This document shows, in pieces, positions 16,332-23,845 of a stretch of DNA of 64,000 bases. Below the pieces are notes generated by a model that was not told the origin of the DNA, did no database searches, and saw nothing but the letters and a program-made list of their open reading frames with translations. Numbering within the stretch: position 1 is the stretch's first letter; each line of letters opens with the position of its first letter. The stretch covers positions 4,092,001-4,156,000 of the forward strand of contig NZ_CP053985.1 of the NCBI RefSeq assembly GCF_013267355.1. Reading direction: 5' to 3'. Source of the stretch: Achromobacter pestifer. GTDB lineage: Bacteria > Pseudomonadota > Gammaproteobacteria > Burkholderiales > Burkholderiaceae_B. Position numbers and translations under genes: made by a program.

Positions 16332-16820
16332 TCAATGGCCGTGGCCGGCGGCGGGGGCGGCGGCCGCGTTCAGCGGACGCGCCACCGCGTCGACCGGCAC
16401 GCGCCGCTGGCGCTTGTCGGCGTCCTCGACGACGAGCGTCAGGGCGACGTGGTCGCCCGGCGAGATCTGGCCGGCCAGGTCGATCAGCATCACGTGGTAG
16501 CCGCCGGGCTTGAGTTCCACGGCCTGGCCCGCGGGCAGGGCGATGCCCGCCACTTGGCGCATCTTCATGACGTTGTCCTGCATCGCCATTTCGTGGATTT
16601 CCACGTGCTTGGCGGCCTGCGATTCCACGCCGACCAGACGGCCGGTGGCGGCGGACGTCAGGCGCATGAAGACGCCGGTGGCGTGCTGGCTGGGCACGGT
16701 GGAGCGCACCCAGGCGTCGTCGACCTTCAGGGCGGCATCCTGGGCGAACGCGGCGGAGTGGGCGCTGGCCAGGGCGCAGAAGGCGAAGGCGGCCAGGGAT
16801 TTGATCGCGGATTTTTTCAT
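16332..16820 (-). CDS. Periplasmic copper chaperone PCu(A)C
   Basis: A 162-aa exported protein. The copper-binding pattern of the family is present: HEMAMQDNVMKM followed about 21 residues later by GGYHVM. PCu(A)C carries Cu(I) in the periplasm and, with Sco, supplies copper to cytochrome oxidases. The signal peptide ends HSAAFA. The C-terminus ends in a His-rich tail (GHGH). It is the last gene of a three-gene operon, 31 bp after the sco gene, and lies near the oxidase and redox genes. Confidence 0.92.
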   Translation of the reverse strand: MKKSAIKSLAAFAFCALASAHSAAFAQDAALKVDDAWVRSTVPSQHATGVFMRLTSAATGRLVGVESQAAKHVEIHEMAMQDNVMKMRQVAGIALPAGQAVELKPGGYHVMLIDLAGQISPGDHVALTLVVEDADKRQRRVPVDAVARPLNAAAAPAAGHGH

Positions 16821-16851
16821 GATGGTTGCCTCTATCTATATATGGTTCGGG

Positions 16852-17475
16852 TCAGAGCACGGTGCGCAGGTCGTCCACGCACTCCTGAGCGCTCTGTTGA
16901 TGGCGCAGGGCGATGCGCAGCTTGCCGCTGGCGTCGATGACGTAGGTCAGCGCGGTATGGTCCATGGTGTAGGACGAACCGGTAGCGACCTTCTGGTAGA
17001 AGACCTTGAACGACTGCGCGGCGGCGCGCGTCTGCTCGGCATCGCCGCGCAGGCCGACGAAATCCGGATCGAAGGCCTGGGTGTAGGCGCGCAGGATCTC
17101 CGGCGTGTCGCGTTCGGGGTCGACGGTGATGAAGAGGACGCGCAGCTTCTTGGCGTCCGCGCCCAGCAGGCCCTTGATCTCGATCGCGCGGGTCAGCGCC
17201 GTGGGGCAGATGTCGGGGCATTGCGTGAAGCCGAAGAACAGCATGACCGGCTGGCCGGCGTAGTCGGCGAGCTTGCGTTCGCGGCCTTCGGTGTCCTGCA
17301 GCTGGAAGTCGCCGGACGGCATGCCGGACAGATCCATGCCGTGCAGTTTGGGCGCATCGGGGCCGCAGCCCGCCAGGGCCAGCAGGGCGAAAGAGGACAG
17401 CAGCAGGCGGCGCCGCGGATCGGGCGCGTGGGAGCGCGCCGCGTCGGCGGGCGCGCGCAGAAGAGGGGAATGCAT
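16852..17475 (-). CDS. Sco1/SenC copper-delivery lipoprotein
   Basis: A 207-aa thioredoxin-fold lipoprotein. The lipobox is LAGC (Cys37). The copper-binding CPDIC motif (Cys86, Cys90) and the distal ligand His173 (YTMDHTALTY) are all intact, so it should be a working copper chaperone for oxidase assembly. It lies between a DUF2946 gene and the PCu(A)C gene in the same direction. Confidence 0.92.
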   Translation of the reverse strand: MHSPLLRAPADAARSHAPDPRRRLLLSSFALLALAGCGPDAPKLHGMDLSGMPSGDFQLQDTEGRERKLADYAGQPVMLFFGFTQCPDICPTALTRAIEIKGLLGADAKKLRVLFITVDPERDTPEILRAYTQAFDPDFVGLRGDAEQTRAAAQSFKVFYQKVATGSSYTMDHTALTYVIDASGKLRIALRHQQSAQECVDDLRTVL

Positions 17476-17536
17476 GAAAACCTCGTCGGTTGACGGTTCG
17501 TCCAGGGGCGCGGCGGGGCCGCGCGTTCAGGCGGAG

Positions 17537-17962
17537 TCAGGCGAGGAATGGTGGGGCGCGGGAACCCAGCGGCGGCCCCTGGGCGCTAGGGGCGGGCGGG
17601 GCGTCGCTTGCGGGCGCCGGCAGCGCGTGCCGGCCGACGGCCAGCAGCAAGGGAGTGAGCGCGGGAGCAGGGGCGGGGGCCACGTGCGCCAGCAAGCCGA
17701 AGGGGCAGAGCGCCCCGGCGTCGGCCGTGTCGTGCCCGGCCTTGCCTTGGTCGCCGGGCGCTAGCGCCAGCGTCAGCGCCTTGACGTCGCCGGCGGCCGA
17801 GCAGAACGTAACTTCGAGCCGGCCGTCGTGCAGCGCCCGGGCGTCGGGCATGTAGCCCGCCGGCACCAGCGCGCGCAGCGCCAGGGCCAGGAGCGCCAGC
17901 CACAGCACGCCCCGCGCGCGCGCGGCGCAGCCTAGGTGCTGGAGGCGGGTGAGGCGGGACAT
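17537..17962 (-). CDS. DUF2946 protein
   Basis: A 141-aa protein with an N-terminal membrane anchor or signal (GVLWLALLALALRALVPAGYMP). The family marks are RALVPAGYMP, FCSAAGD and CPFGLLAHV. DUF2946 has no firm biochemical role; members often lie beside copper genes. Here it leads the Sco/PCu(A)C operon, with 61 bp to sco. A second DUF2946 gene at 59444-59857 sits beside a TonB receptor. The tail is proline/alanine-rich. Confidence 0.78.
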   Translation of the reverse strand: MSRLTRLQHLGCAARARGVLWLALLALALRALVPAGYMPDARALHDGRLEVTFCSAAGDVKALTLALAPGDQGKAGHDTADAGALCPFGLLAHVAPAPAPALTPLLLAVGRHALPAPASDAPPAPSAQGPPLGSRAPPFLA

Positions 17963-18013
17963 GGCGGCATTCTATCCTGCGCCACGGGCGCCAAGCATCT
18001 GACGGCGGCGCCC

Positions 18014-18853
18014 ATGGCACGGCAAAATCTTGGTACCCTTGAACGCACTCAAATCCCGACATCCCACTCAGTGCCCCAGGTTTCAGTGCTTTCCTCGTCC
18101 GCCCCGACCCTGTCCGTTCCCGTCTTGCCCGCCACTGCCCGCCGGGCCTGGCCGTCCTTCCGCTTGTGGATGTGCGTGCTGGCGGTGGCGCTGCTGGCCC
18201 TGTTGTCCGCCTGCGGCACCACCAAGGTCCAGCCTGGCTACTACCGCGTGCAATCGGGCGACACGCTGACTCAGATCGCGCGCAAGCAGGGCACCAGCGT
18301 GAGCAATCTGGTGCGCTGGAACAATCTGCCGAATTCCAATGCCATCGAAGTCGGGCAATTGCTGCGGGTCGAGCCGCCGGCCGGGCAGGCCAGCACGTCC
18401 ACCGCGCCCAGCAAGGCGCGCGGCAAGCCCGCGCCCTCGCCCAAGTCGTCGACCTCGACCGCCAAGCGCCGTACCGCCCCGCCGGGCGCAATCTCGCTGG
18501 TCTGGCCCGCCCAGGGCAAGGTCACGCGCGGCTACGACGGCTCGGGCTCCAACGGCATCGTCATCAGCAATTCCTCCGGCACGCCGGTGGTGGCCGCGGC
18601 GCAAGGCACGGTGGCCTATTCCGGCAGCGGCCTGCGCGGCTATGGCCATCTGGTGATCGTCAAGCACAACGCCAGTTTCCTGAGCATCTACGCCCACAAC
18701 AGCAAACTGCTGGTCAAGGAAGGCCAACGCGTCAGCCAGGGCCAGAAGATCGCCGAAATGGGCAGTAGCGACAGCAAGCAGGTCGGGCTGTATTTCGAGC
18801 TGCGCTACGACGGCCAGGCAGTCGATCCTGCGGGGTCCCTGCCGTCGAAGTAG
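18014..18853 (+). CDS. LysM/M23 lipoprotein (NlpD-like murein regulator)
   Basis: A 279-aa protein from the start I chose. It has a long n-region, lipobox LLSAC, a LysM peptidoglycan-binding domain (YYRVQSGDTLTQIARKQG), a serine/lysine-rich linker and a C-terminal M23 domain. In the M23 domain the zinc ligands of active LytM enzymes are not in place (GYDGSGSNGIVI lacks H-x3-D, and LYFELRYDG replaces LHFE), so it is probably a catalytically dead amidase activator, as for NlpD/EnvC. The start is uncertain: GTG 18071 or ATG 18170 are possible. It is convergent with the Crp-type gene, 3 bp apart. Confidence 0.82.
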   Translation: MARQNLGTLERTQIPTSHSVPQVSVLSSSAPTLSVPVLPATARRAWPSFRLWMCVLAVALLALLSACGTTKVQPGYYRVQSGDTLTQIARKQGTSVSNLVRWNNLPNSNAIEVGQLLRVEPPAGQASTSTAPSKARGKPAPSPKSSTSTAKRRTAPPGAISLVWPAQGKVTRGYDGSGSNGIVISNSSGTPVVAAAQGTVAYSGSGLRGYGHLVIVKHNASFLSIYAHNSKLLVKEGQRVSQGQKIAEMGSSDSKQVGLYFELRYDGQAVDPAGSLPSK

Positions 18854-18856
18854 GCG

Positions 18857-19552
18857 CTAGATGTGCACCAGTTGCTTGAGCGAATCCAGCTTCAGGATGC
18901 ATAGCTCGCCGCGCCGGTCCGATATGTAGCCCTGGCGCCGCCATTTTGCGAATATCCTGCTCAGCGTTTCGGCGCGCATGCCCAGCTTGACCGCGATCTG
19001 CGAATGGCTCAGCGGCAACACCACGGGCTGGGTGCCTTGCGGCTTGCCCGCGCGCAGGATGTATTCGGCCAGGCGCTCCTCGGCCGAACTCGACGTCAGC
19101 CAATCGATCTGGTCCGTGTGATGGCGGATCAGGTTGGCGCCATGCGCCATGACGCGGCAGGCGAAGCGCGCGTCGTTCAGGCAGAGCTGGCGGAATGCCG
19201 CGCCATTGAGCAGGCAGCCGTTGCCGTCGGTGCGCGCACGCACGCCGTGCAGGTGCCGCGGCGCGGCCTCGAACAGCGTGGACACGGATAGCCAGCCGCC
19301 CGGCCCGACATGGCCGAATACCTTGTCGCCGCCATCCGCCGTGTAGCGCAAGCCCTGCAGCGATCCCGCGCATACCAGCAGGCAGGAGGAAGCCGCCTGG
19401 CCCTCCGAAAAAATCGTGTCGCCCGCGTCGAACTCCAACCATCGGCTGCAGCCCGCCAGGGCGAGCAGGGCGGCATCGTCCACGCCATCGAACCAGGGAT
19501 GCTGGCGCAGCGCCGCGATCAAGGGCGCGGATCGTGAATTGACAATAGTCAT
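18857..19552 (-). CDS. Crp/FNR-family transcription regulator
   Basis: A 231-aa regulator with a cyclic-nucleotide-binding-like beta barrel (about 15-130) and a winged helix (SHSQIAVKLGMRAETLSRIF, about 180-200). The four cysteines that hold the FNR iron-sulfur cluster are not in place at the N-terminus, so it is not an FNR oxygen sensor; the DNR/Dnr-like or general Crp-like branch is more likely. Its ligand is unknown. It is divergent from the uptake locus, 79 bp from the first start, so it may control that locus. Confidence 0.82.
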   Translation of the reverse strand: MTIVNSRSAPLIAALRQHPWFDGVDDAALLALAGCSRWLEFDAGDTIFSEGQAASSCLLVCAGSLQGLRYTADGGDKVFGHVGPGGWLSVSTLFEAAPRHLHGVRARTDGNGCLLNGAAFRQLCLNDARFACRVMAHGANLIRHHTDQIDWLTSSSAEERLAEYILRAGKPQGTQPVVLPLSHSQIAVKLGMRAETLSRIFAKWRRQGYISDRRGELCILKLDSLKQLVHI

Positions 19553-19581
19553 TTGGTCTGGGGGGTCGGGACTATAGAATT

Positions 19582-19600
19582 AATGCGATTGATTCTTATT
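19582..19600. promoter_or_regulatory. Fur-like box of the 19.6-26 kb uptake locus
   Basis: AATGCGATTGATTCTTATT; within it, TGCGATTGATTCTTA (19584-19598) matches the 7-1-7 Fur pattern at about ten of fourteen positions. It lies 32-50 bp upstream of the binding-protein start and in the control region shared with the Crp-type gene. Confidence 0.5.
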
Positions 19601-19631
19601 TGTGATCGTACCACTGCGGAGGCCGTCATCA

Positions 19632-20735
19632 ATGGCAGGCCTTTGCCAGGTAACCCGCTCCCACATGACCATCTCAGCGTACTTCCGCACCGCCTTGGCG
19701 GCAGGGGTTCTCTTGTCGTCCGCCGCGAGTGCGGCGTCCATCGTGTTCCAGGACATGCTGGGCAATCCCGTGAACCTGTCCGCGCCGGCCCAACGGGCAG
19801 TGACGCTGCCCATGCCGGCCGGATCGCTGCTCATCTCGCTGGACGGGGGCGCTGGGCGCCTGGCCGGCATGCATCCCAGCGCCTACGGGTTGATGAAGGA
19901 CGGGCTGCTGGCGCGGATCTTTCCGGCCACGGCCAAGGTACGCACCGACATCACCCGGTCCGGTTTCGTGCCCAATGTGGAAACGCTGCTGCAGATCCAG
20001 CCCGACCTGGTGTGGCAGTGGGGGCATATGGGCGACGATCTGATCGCGCCCCTGCGCAATGCAGGCCTGCCGACCGCGGCGCTGGTGTACGGCACCGAAG
20101 ACCGTACCCGCGAATGGATACGCCTGATGGGCCTGTCGCTGGGGCAGGAGGTTCGCGCGCAGTCCCAGTTGCGCTGGCGCGATCAGGTACGCGCGGACAT
20201 CCGCGCCGTCACCGACGGCATCCCGGCCGCCAGGCGGCCGGGGGTGCTGTACCTGTCGCGTCATGCGCCGCAGCTGCGCGCGGCCGGCGGCAACTCCAGC
20301 TTCGAGGACGACATCACCCTGGCGGGCGGGCGCAACGTTTCGGCATCCATCGCCGGCGGCCAGGCCGTGAACATCGAGCAGATCATGGCCTGGGCGCCCG
20401 AGGTGATCCTGCTGAACAACTTTGAATCGGGGTTGACGCCCGAAACCCTGTATGGCGACCCGCTGTTTGCCGACATCCCCGCCGTGCGCGATCGCCGCGT
20501 CTACAAGGTGCCGATGGGCGGCTATCTGTGGGATCCCCCCAGCCAGGAATCGCCCTTGTACTGGCAGTGGCTGAGCATGCTGCTGCACCCGGACAGGTTC
20601 TCCTGGCCCTTGCGGGACAACATCGGGCGGGCCTACGGCGAACTCTATGGATATCAGCCCGCCGCCCGCGAGATCGACGCGGTGCTGCGTCTGAAAATGA
20701 ACGAGGGGGCCGCGGGCTATGAACGCTTCCGTTGA
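19632..20735 (+). CDS. Periplasmic binding protein of an iron-complex-type ABC transporter
   Basis: A 367-aa class III (BtuF/FhuD-type) binding protein. ATG 19632 has GGAGG at 19618-19622 and gives a signal peptide ending SSAASA. The two-lobed fold shows in VTLPMPAGSLLISLDGGAGR, NVETLLQIQPDLVWQWG and IEQIMAWAPEVILLNN. It binds a metal complex (siderophore, haem or similar) that has entered through the receptor encoded downstream. The ligand cannot be read from sequence. It overlaps the permease gene by 17 bp and heads a tight operon. Confidence 0.88.
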   Translation: MAGLCQVTRSHMTISAYFRTALAAGVLLSSAASAASIVFQDMLGNPVNLSAPAQRAVTLPMPAGSLLISLDGGAGRLAGMHPSAYGLMKDGLLARIFPATAKVRTDITRSGFVPNVETLLQIQPDLVWQWGHMGDDLIAPLRNAGLPTAALVYGTEDRTREWIRLMGLSLGQEVRAQSQLRWRDQVRADIRAVTDGIPAARRPGVLYLSRHAPQLRAAGGNSSFEDDITLAGGRNVSASIAGGQAVNIEQIMAWAPEVILLNNFESGLTPETLYGDPLFADIPAVRDRRVYKVPMGGYLWDPPSQESPLYWQWLSMLLHPDRFSWPLRDNIGRAYGELYGYQPAAREIDAVLRLKMNEGAAGYERFR

Positions 20736-21804
20736 AACGGCGCGCGCGCCGGCCGCGGGGACTTGCGCGCGTCCAGGGTTGTGGGCGTGGCCATGGCTGT
20801 TGATGGCGCTGGCGCTACCCGTGTCCGTGTTGGCGGCGCTGTGCGTCGGCCGCTACCCCCTGGCGTTGTCGCAGGTGTCCGGCGTGCTGGCCGGGCTTGC
20901 ATTGCCGGACGGCCTGGCGAACTGGCTGCCGTCGGTCGGCGCCACGGAGCACCGCGTCGTCATGCAGGTGCGGCTGCCGCGCGTATTGTTGGCGGTGCTG
21001 GCCGGATCCAGCCTGGCGATGTGCGGCGCGGCGCTGCAAGGCGCGTTCCGCAATCCGCTGGTCGGTCCGCAGATCCTGGGCATTTCCTCGGGCGCGGCGT
21101 TTGGCGGTTGCGCGGCGATCCTGTTGTTCTCATCGCTGTGGGCAACGCTGGGCCTGGCGTTTGCCGGAGGCCTGCTGGCGGTGGCCGTGGTCTATCTGTT
21201 GGGCCGTTCCAACGGCCGCACGACCATCCTGATGCTGGTGCTGGCCGGCGTGGTGACCAGCGCCTTCTTTTCCGCGTTGATCTCGCTGACCACGTACTTC
21301 GCGGATCCGAACGATAGCCTGCCGGCCATCGTGTTCTGGCTGATGGGCAGCTTCGCCACCGCGACCTACGTCAAGCTGGCGGCCGCCGTGCCGCCCATCG
21401 TGGTTGGCATGGCGCTGCTATACGCGCTGCGTTTCCGCATCAACGTGCTGTCGTTGGGCGACGAGCAGGCCAGCGCCATGGGCATCGCGGTCGAGCCCTT
21501 GCGTTGGCTGCTGTTGGGCTGCGCCACGCTGGTGGTGTCGGCCAGCGTGGCCGTATCGGGCACGGTGGGCTGGGTGGGATTGGTGGTGCCGCACATCGCG
21601 CGCATGCTGGTCGGCCCGGACCACCGGGTGCTGCTGCCCGCCAGCGCCCTGATCGGCGGCACCTACATGGTGTGGGTCGATACCGTGGCCCGCAGCGCCA
21701 CCAGCGCCGAGATTCCGCTGGGCGTGATTACCGCGCTTATCGGCGCGCCGCTGTTCGCATGGCTGTTGCGCCGCGCCCAGAGCCGGGGAGTGCAGCATGC
21801 TTGA
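20719..21804 (+). CDS. FecCD-family ABC permease
   Basis: A 361-aa permease with about ten membrane helices. Typical FecCD/BtuC blocks are VRLPRVLLAVLAGSSLAMCG, GAALQGAFRNPLVGPQILGI and the cytoplasmic coupling region SGTVGWVGLVVPHIARMLVG. It forms the homodimeric channel of the transporter. The gene starts inside the end of the binding-protein gene and overlaps the ATPase gene by 8 bp, so translation is coupled. Confidence 0.93.
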   Translation: MNASVETARAPAAGTCARPGLWAWPWLLMALALPVSVLAALCVGRYPLALSQVSGVLAGLALPDGLANWLPSVGATEHRVVMQVRLPRVLLAVLAGSSLAMCGAALQGAFRNPLVGPQILGISSGAAFGGCAAILLFSSLWATLGLAFAGGLLAVAVVYLLGRSNGRTTILMLVLAGVVTSAFFSALISLTTYFADPNDSLPAIVFWLMGSFATATYVKLAAAVPPIVVGMALLYALRFRINVLSLGDEQASAMGIAVEPLRWLLLGCATLVVSASVAVSGTVGWVGLVVPHIARMLVGPDHRVLLPASALIGGTYMVWVDTVARSATSAEIPLGVITALIGAPLFAWLLRRAQSRGVQHA

Positions 21805-22534
21805 ACTTACGCAATTGTCCGTGCAGGCCGGCGGCCGGCGTCTGTTGAGCGACCTGTCGTTAAGTCTGTCCGCTGGCCAGATCCTGGCCGTGCTGGGGCC
21901 CAACGGGCGCGGCAAGACCACGCTGCTGCGCACGATACTGGGACTGAACCCTCCCGCCGCGGGCGCCGTGCGTCTGCAAGGCCACGCCGCCTATGTCCCG
22001 CAGCGCAGCGACACGCTTTACGCCTACGACGTGCTGACCATGGTCAGCATGGGCCGCGCGCGGCATCTGCGCTGGTACGCGGCGCCTGGCGCCCGTGACT
22101 GGAGCATCGCCCGCGACTGCTTGGGACAGGTCGGCCTGGCGCATCTGGCGGACCGCCCGTTCCACGCGTTGAGCGGCGGCGAGCAACAACTGGCCTGCAT
22201 CGCGCGCGCCTTGGCCAGCGCCAGCCCCATCATCATCCTGGACGAGCCCGCGGCGGCCCTGGATCTGCGCAACCAGGACGTGGTCCTTTCGCTTTTGCGC
22301 CGGTTGGCGCGGGAACAGGGACTGGCGGTGATTTTCACCACGCACCAGCCGCAGCATGCGCAGCATATCGCCGACCAGACCCTGCTCATGCATGCCGGCG
22401 CTTGCGAAACCGGCCCCACCGCCAGCATGTGCGTGGACGAACGCCTGAGCCGCCTGTACGGCCTGCCGGTGCGCGTGGCCACGCTGCGCGGCGAATCCGG
22501 CGACATCCTGGGCGTGATCCCCGTCTTCCGTTGA
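21797..22534 (+). CDS. ABC transporter ATPase, FecE/BtuD type
   Basis: A 245-aa ATPase with Walker A GPNGRGKTT (Arg where most members have Ala or Ser), signature LSGGEQQ, Walker B IIILDEP and switch His in FTTHQP. It drives import through the FecCD permease encoded just upstream and is followed 3 bp later by the first unknown accessory gene. Confidence 0.93.
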   Translation: MLELTQLSVQAGGRRLLSDLSLSLSAGQILAVLGPNGRGKTTLLRTILGLNPPAAGAVRLQGHAAYVPQRSDTLYAYDVLTMVSMGRARHLRWYAAPGARDWSIARDCLGQVGLAHLADRPFHALSGGEQQLACIARALASASPIIILDEPAAALDLRNQDVVLSLLRRLAREQGLAVIFTTHQPQHAQHIADQTLLMHAGACETGPTASMCVDERLSRLYGLPVRVATLRGESGDILGVIPVFR

Positions 22535-22537
22535 ATC

Positions 22538-23143
22538 ATGAAAAACACGATTGCCTACCTGAACAACTGGAGCGGCGACGGACCCGCCGCGCTGACTGGC
22601 GGCCCCGCGCCGCGCAGCGCCTGCGTGCCGCTGTATCAACTGCATGAGCGCGATCTTTCCGGATTCCGCGCGTTGCTGGTCCCCGCGCACGCGGACCAGC
22701 GCTATCTGTTGCAGCAGGGCGCGCTGCTGGAAGCCTATCTCGAATCGGGCGGCACGATGGTTTTCAACGGCCATGTCGCCTATCCCTTCCTGCGCTGGCT
22801 CGCGCCGTTCGTGCCGGGATCCGGCGCAGGCATCGCCGGCCTGCGGGTGCATCGCGCCGCGCCCCATCCGCTCTTTGACGGCGTGGACCCTGAGCACCTG
22901 ACGTTCCGCCGCGGCGTGGCGGGCTTTTATGCGCGCGGCAGCAACCCCGCGCCGGCCGGCGCGCAGGTGCTCAACACGCTGGGACCTGATGCCCAGGCCA
23001 TCGACTGGGTCCTGGCCCTGCCGGGTGGCGGGCGACTGTTGGTGCATTCCGGCAATGACCTGTGGATGTATGCCGGCAGCGCCGGCAGCGCTGGCCGCAT
23101 CGTCCCGCAACTGTTCGCCTGGCTGCAGGGAGACGCGGCATGA
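22538..23143 (+). CDS. Unknown accessory protein of the uptake locus (class I amidotransferase-like fold)
   Basis: A 201-aa cytoplasmic protein with no signal peptide. I do not recognise a named family. The pattern FRALLVPAHADQRYLL, then LEAYLESGGTMVFNGH, resembles the flavodoxin-like core of ThuA/class I glutamine-amidotransferase-like proteins, but no clear Cys-His-Glu triad is seen. Later blocks are HPLFDGVDPEHLTFRRGVAG and GGRLLVHSGNDLWMY. The next gene encodes a protein of similar size and layout, so the two look like paralogues. It is coupled to the ATPase gene (3-bp gap) and overlaps the next gene by 4 bp (ATGA). Confidence 0.7.
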   Translation: MKNTIAYLNNWSGDGPAALTGGPAPRSACVPLYQLHERDLSGFRALLVPAHADQRYLLQQGALLEAYLESGGTMVFNGHVAYPFLRWLAPFVPGSGAGIAGLRVHRAAPHPLFDGVDPEHLTFRRGVAGFYARGSNPAPAGAQVLNTLGPDAQAIDWVLALPGGGRLLVHSGNDLWMYAGSAGSAGRIVPQLFAWLQGDAA

Positions 23144-23790
23144 CCGCAGCACGCACCCCCGTGATCGCGGCGCTGGACGCCGGCACCTATTACCACCACC
23201 GCACCTTCCGCACGCCGGAGCTGATGCCGCATATCGACCGGACGATATACATCCGCGACCTGGGCGAAGCCGCGCTGCAGGGCTGCGATGCGCTGATCGT
23301 GTCCTGCCGCAGCAATCCGGATCTGCTGGCGCCGCACCGGGAACTCTGGCGCCGCTTCCTGGCTGCGGGCAAGACCCTGGTCGCCATGGGCGAAACGCAT
23401 TCCGAACGCTGGCTGGACGGCGTGCGCTGGACTCCGTCAGAAGTGAACTTCTGGTGGTGGAAGGAGCCGGGCGCCGACTCGGGACTGCGTCTCGCGGCGC
23501 CCGAGCATCCCCTGTTCAGCTACCTGACGCTGGCCGACGCCACCTGGCATCAGCACGGCTCCTTCGAGCCGCCGCCGGGTGCGCTGTCCCTGATCGACAA
23601 GGCTGGCGCCGGATCGGTGCTGTACGAAGACAGGCGCAGCACGCCGGGCCGCCTGATCGTGACCTCGTTGGACCCGATGTATCACCACGGCAGCTATTTC
23701 ATGCCGGCGTCCAGCCGTTTCCTGCGCGGATTCCTGCCTTGGCTGAGGGATTCCACGCCTGCCGTCGATCAGGACATGGCTCCCGCCTGA
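23140..23790 (+). CDS. Unknown accessory protein, paralogue of the preceding gene
   Basis: A 216-aa protein without a signal peptide. Shared layout with its neighbour: an early strand, a GCDALIVSCRSNPDLL core, FLAAGKTLVAMGETH, HPLFSYLTLADATW and a C-terminal GRLIVTSLDPMYHHGSYF. It is rich in histidine and tryptophan (WTPSEVNFWWWKEPG; YHHR; YHHGSYF). A role in handling or releasing the imported ligand is inference from gene order only. The start overlaps the preceding stop (ATGA). Confidence 0.7.
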   Translation: MTAARTPVIAALDAGTYYHHRTFRTPELMPHIDRTIYIRDLGEAALQGCDALIVSCRSNPDLLAPHRELWRRFLAAGKTLVAMGETHSERWLDGVRWTPSEVNFWWWKEPGADSGLRLAAPEHPLFSYLTLADATWHQHGSFEPPPGALSLIDKAGAGSVLYEDRRSTPGRLIVTSLDPMYHHGSYFMPASSRFLRGFLPWLRDSTPAVDQDMAPA

Positions 23791-23845
23791 CGCGGCAGGC
23801 TCTCCGCGCCGATTCCGATTTTGCCCCCCCCTTTTGTGTGCATGT

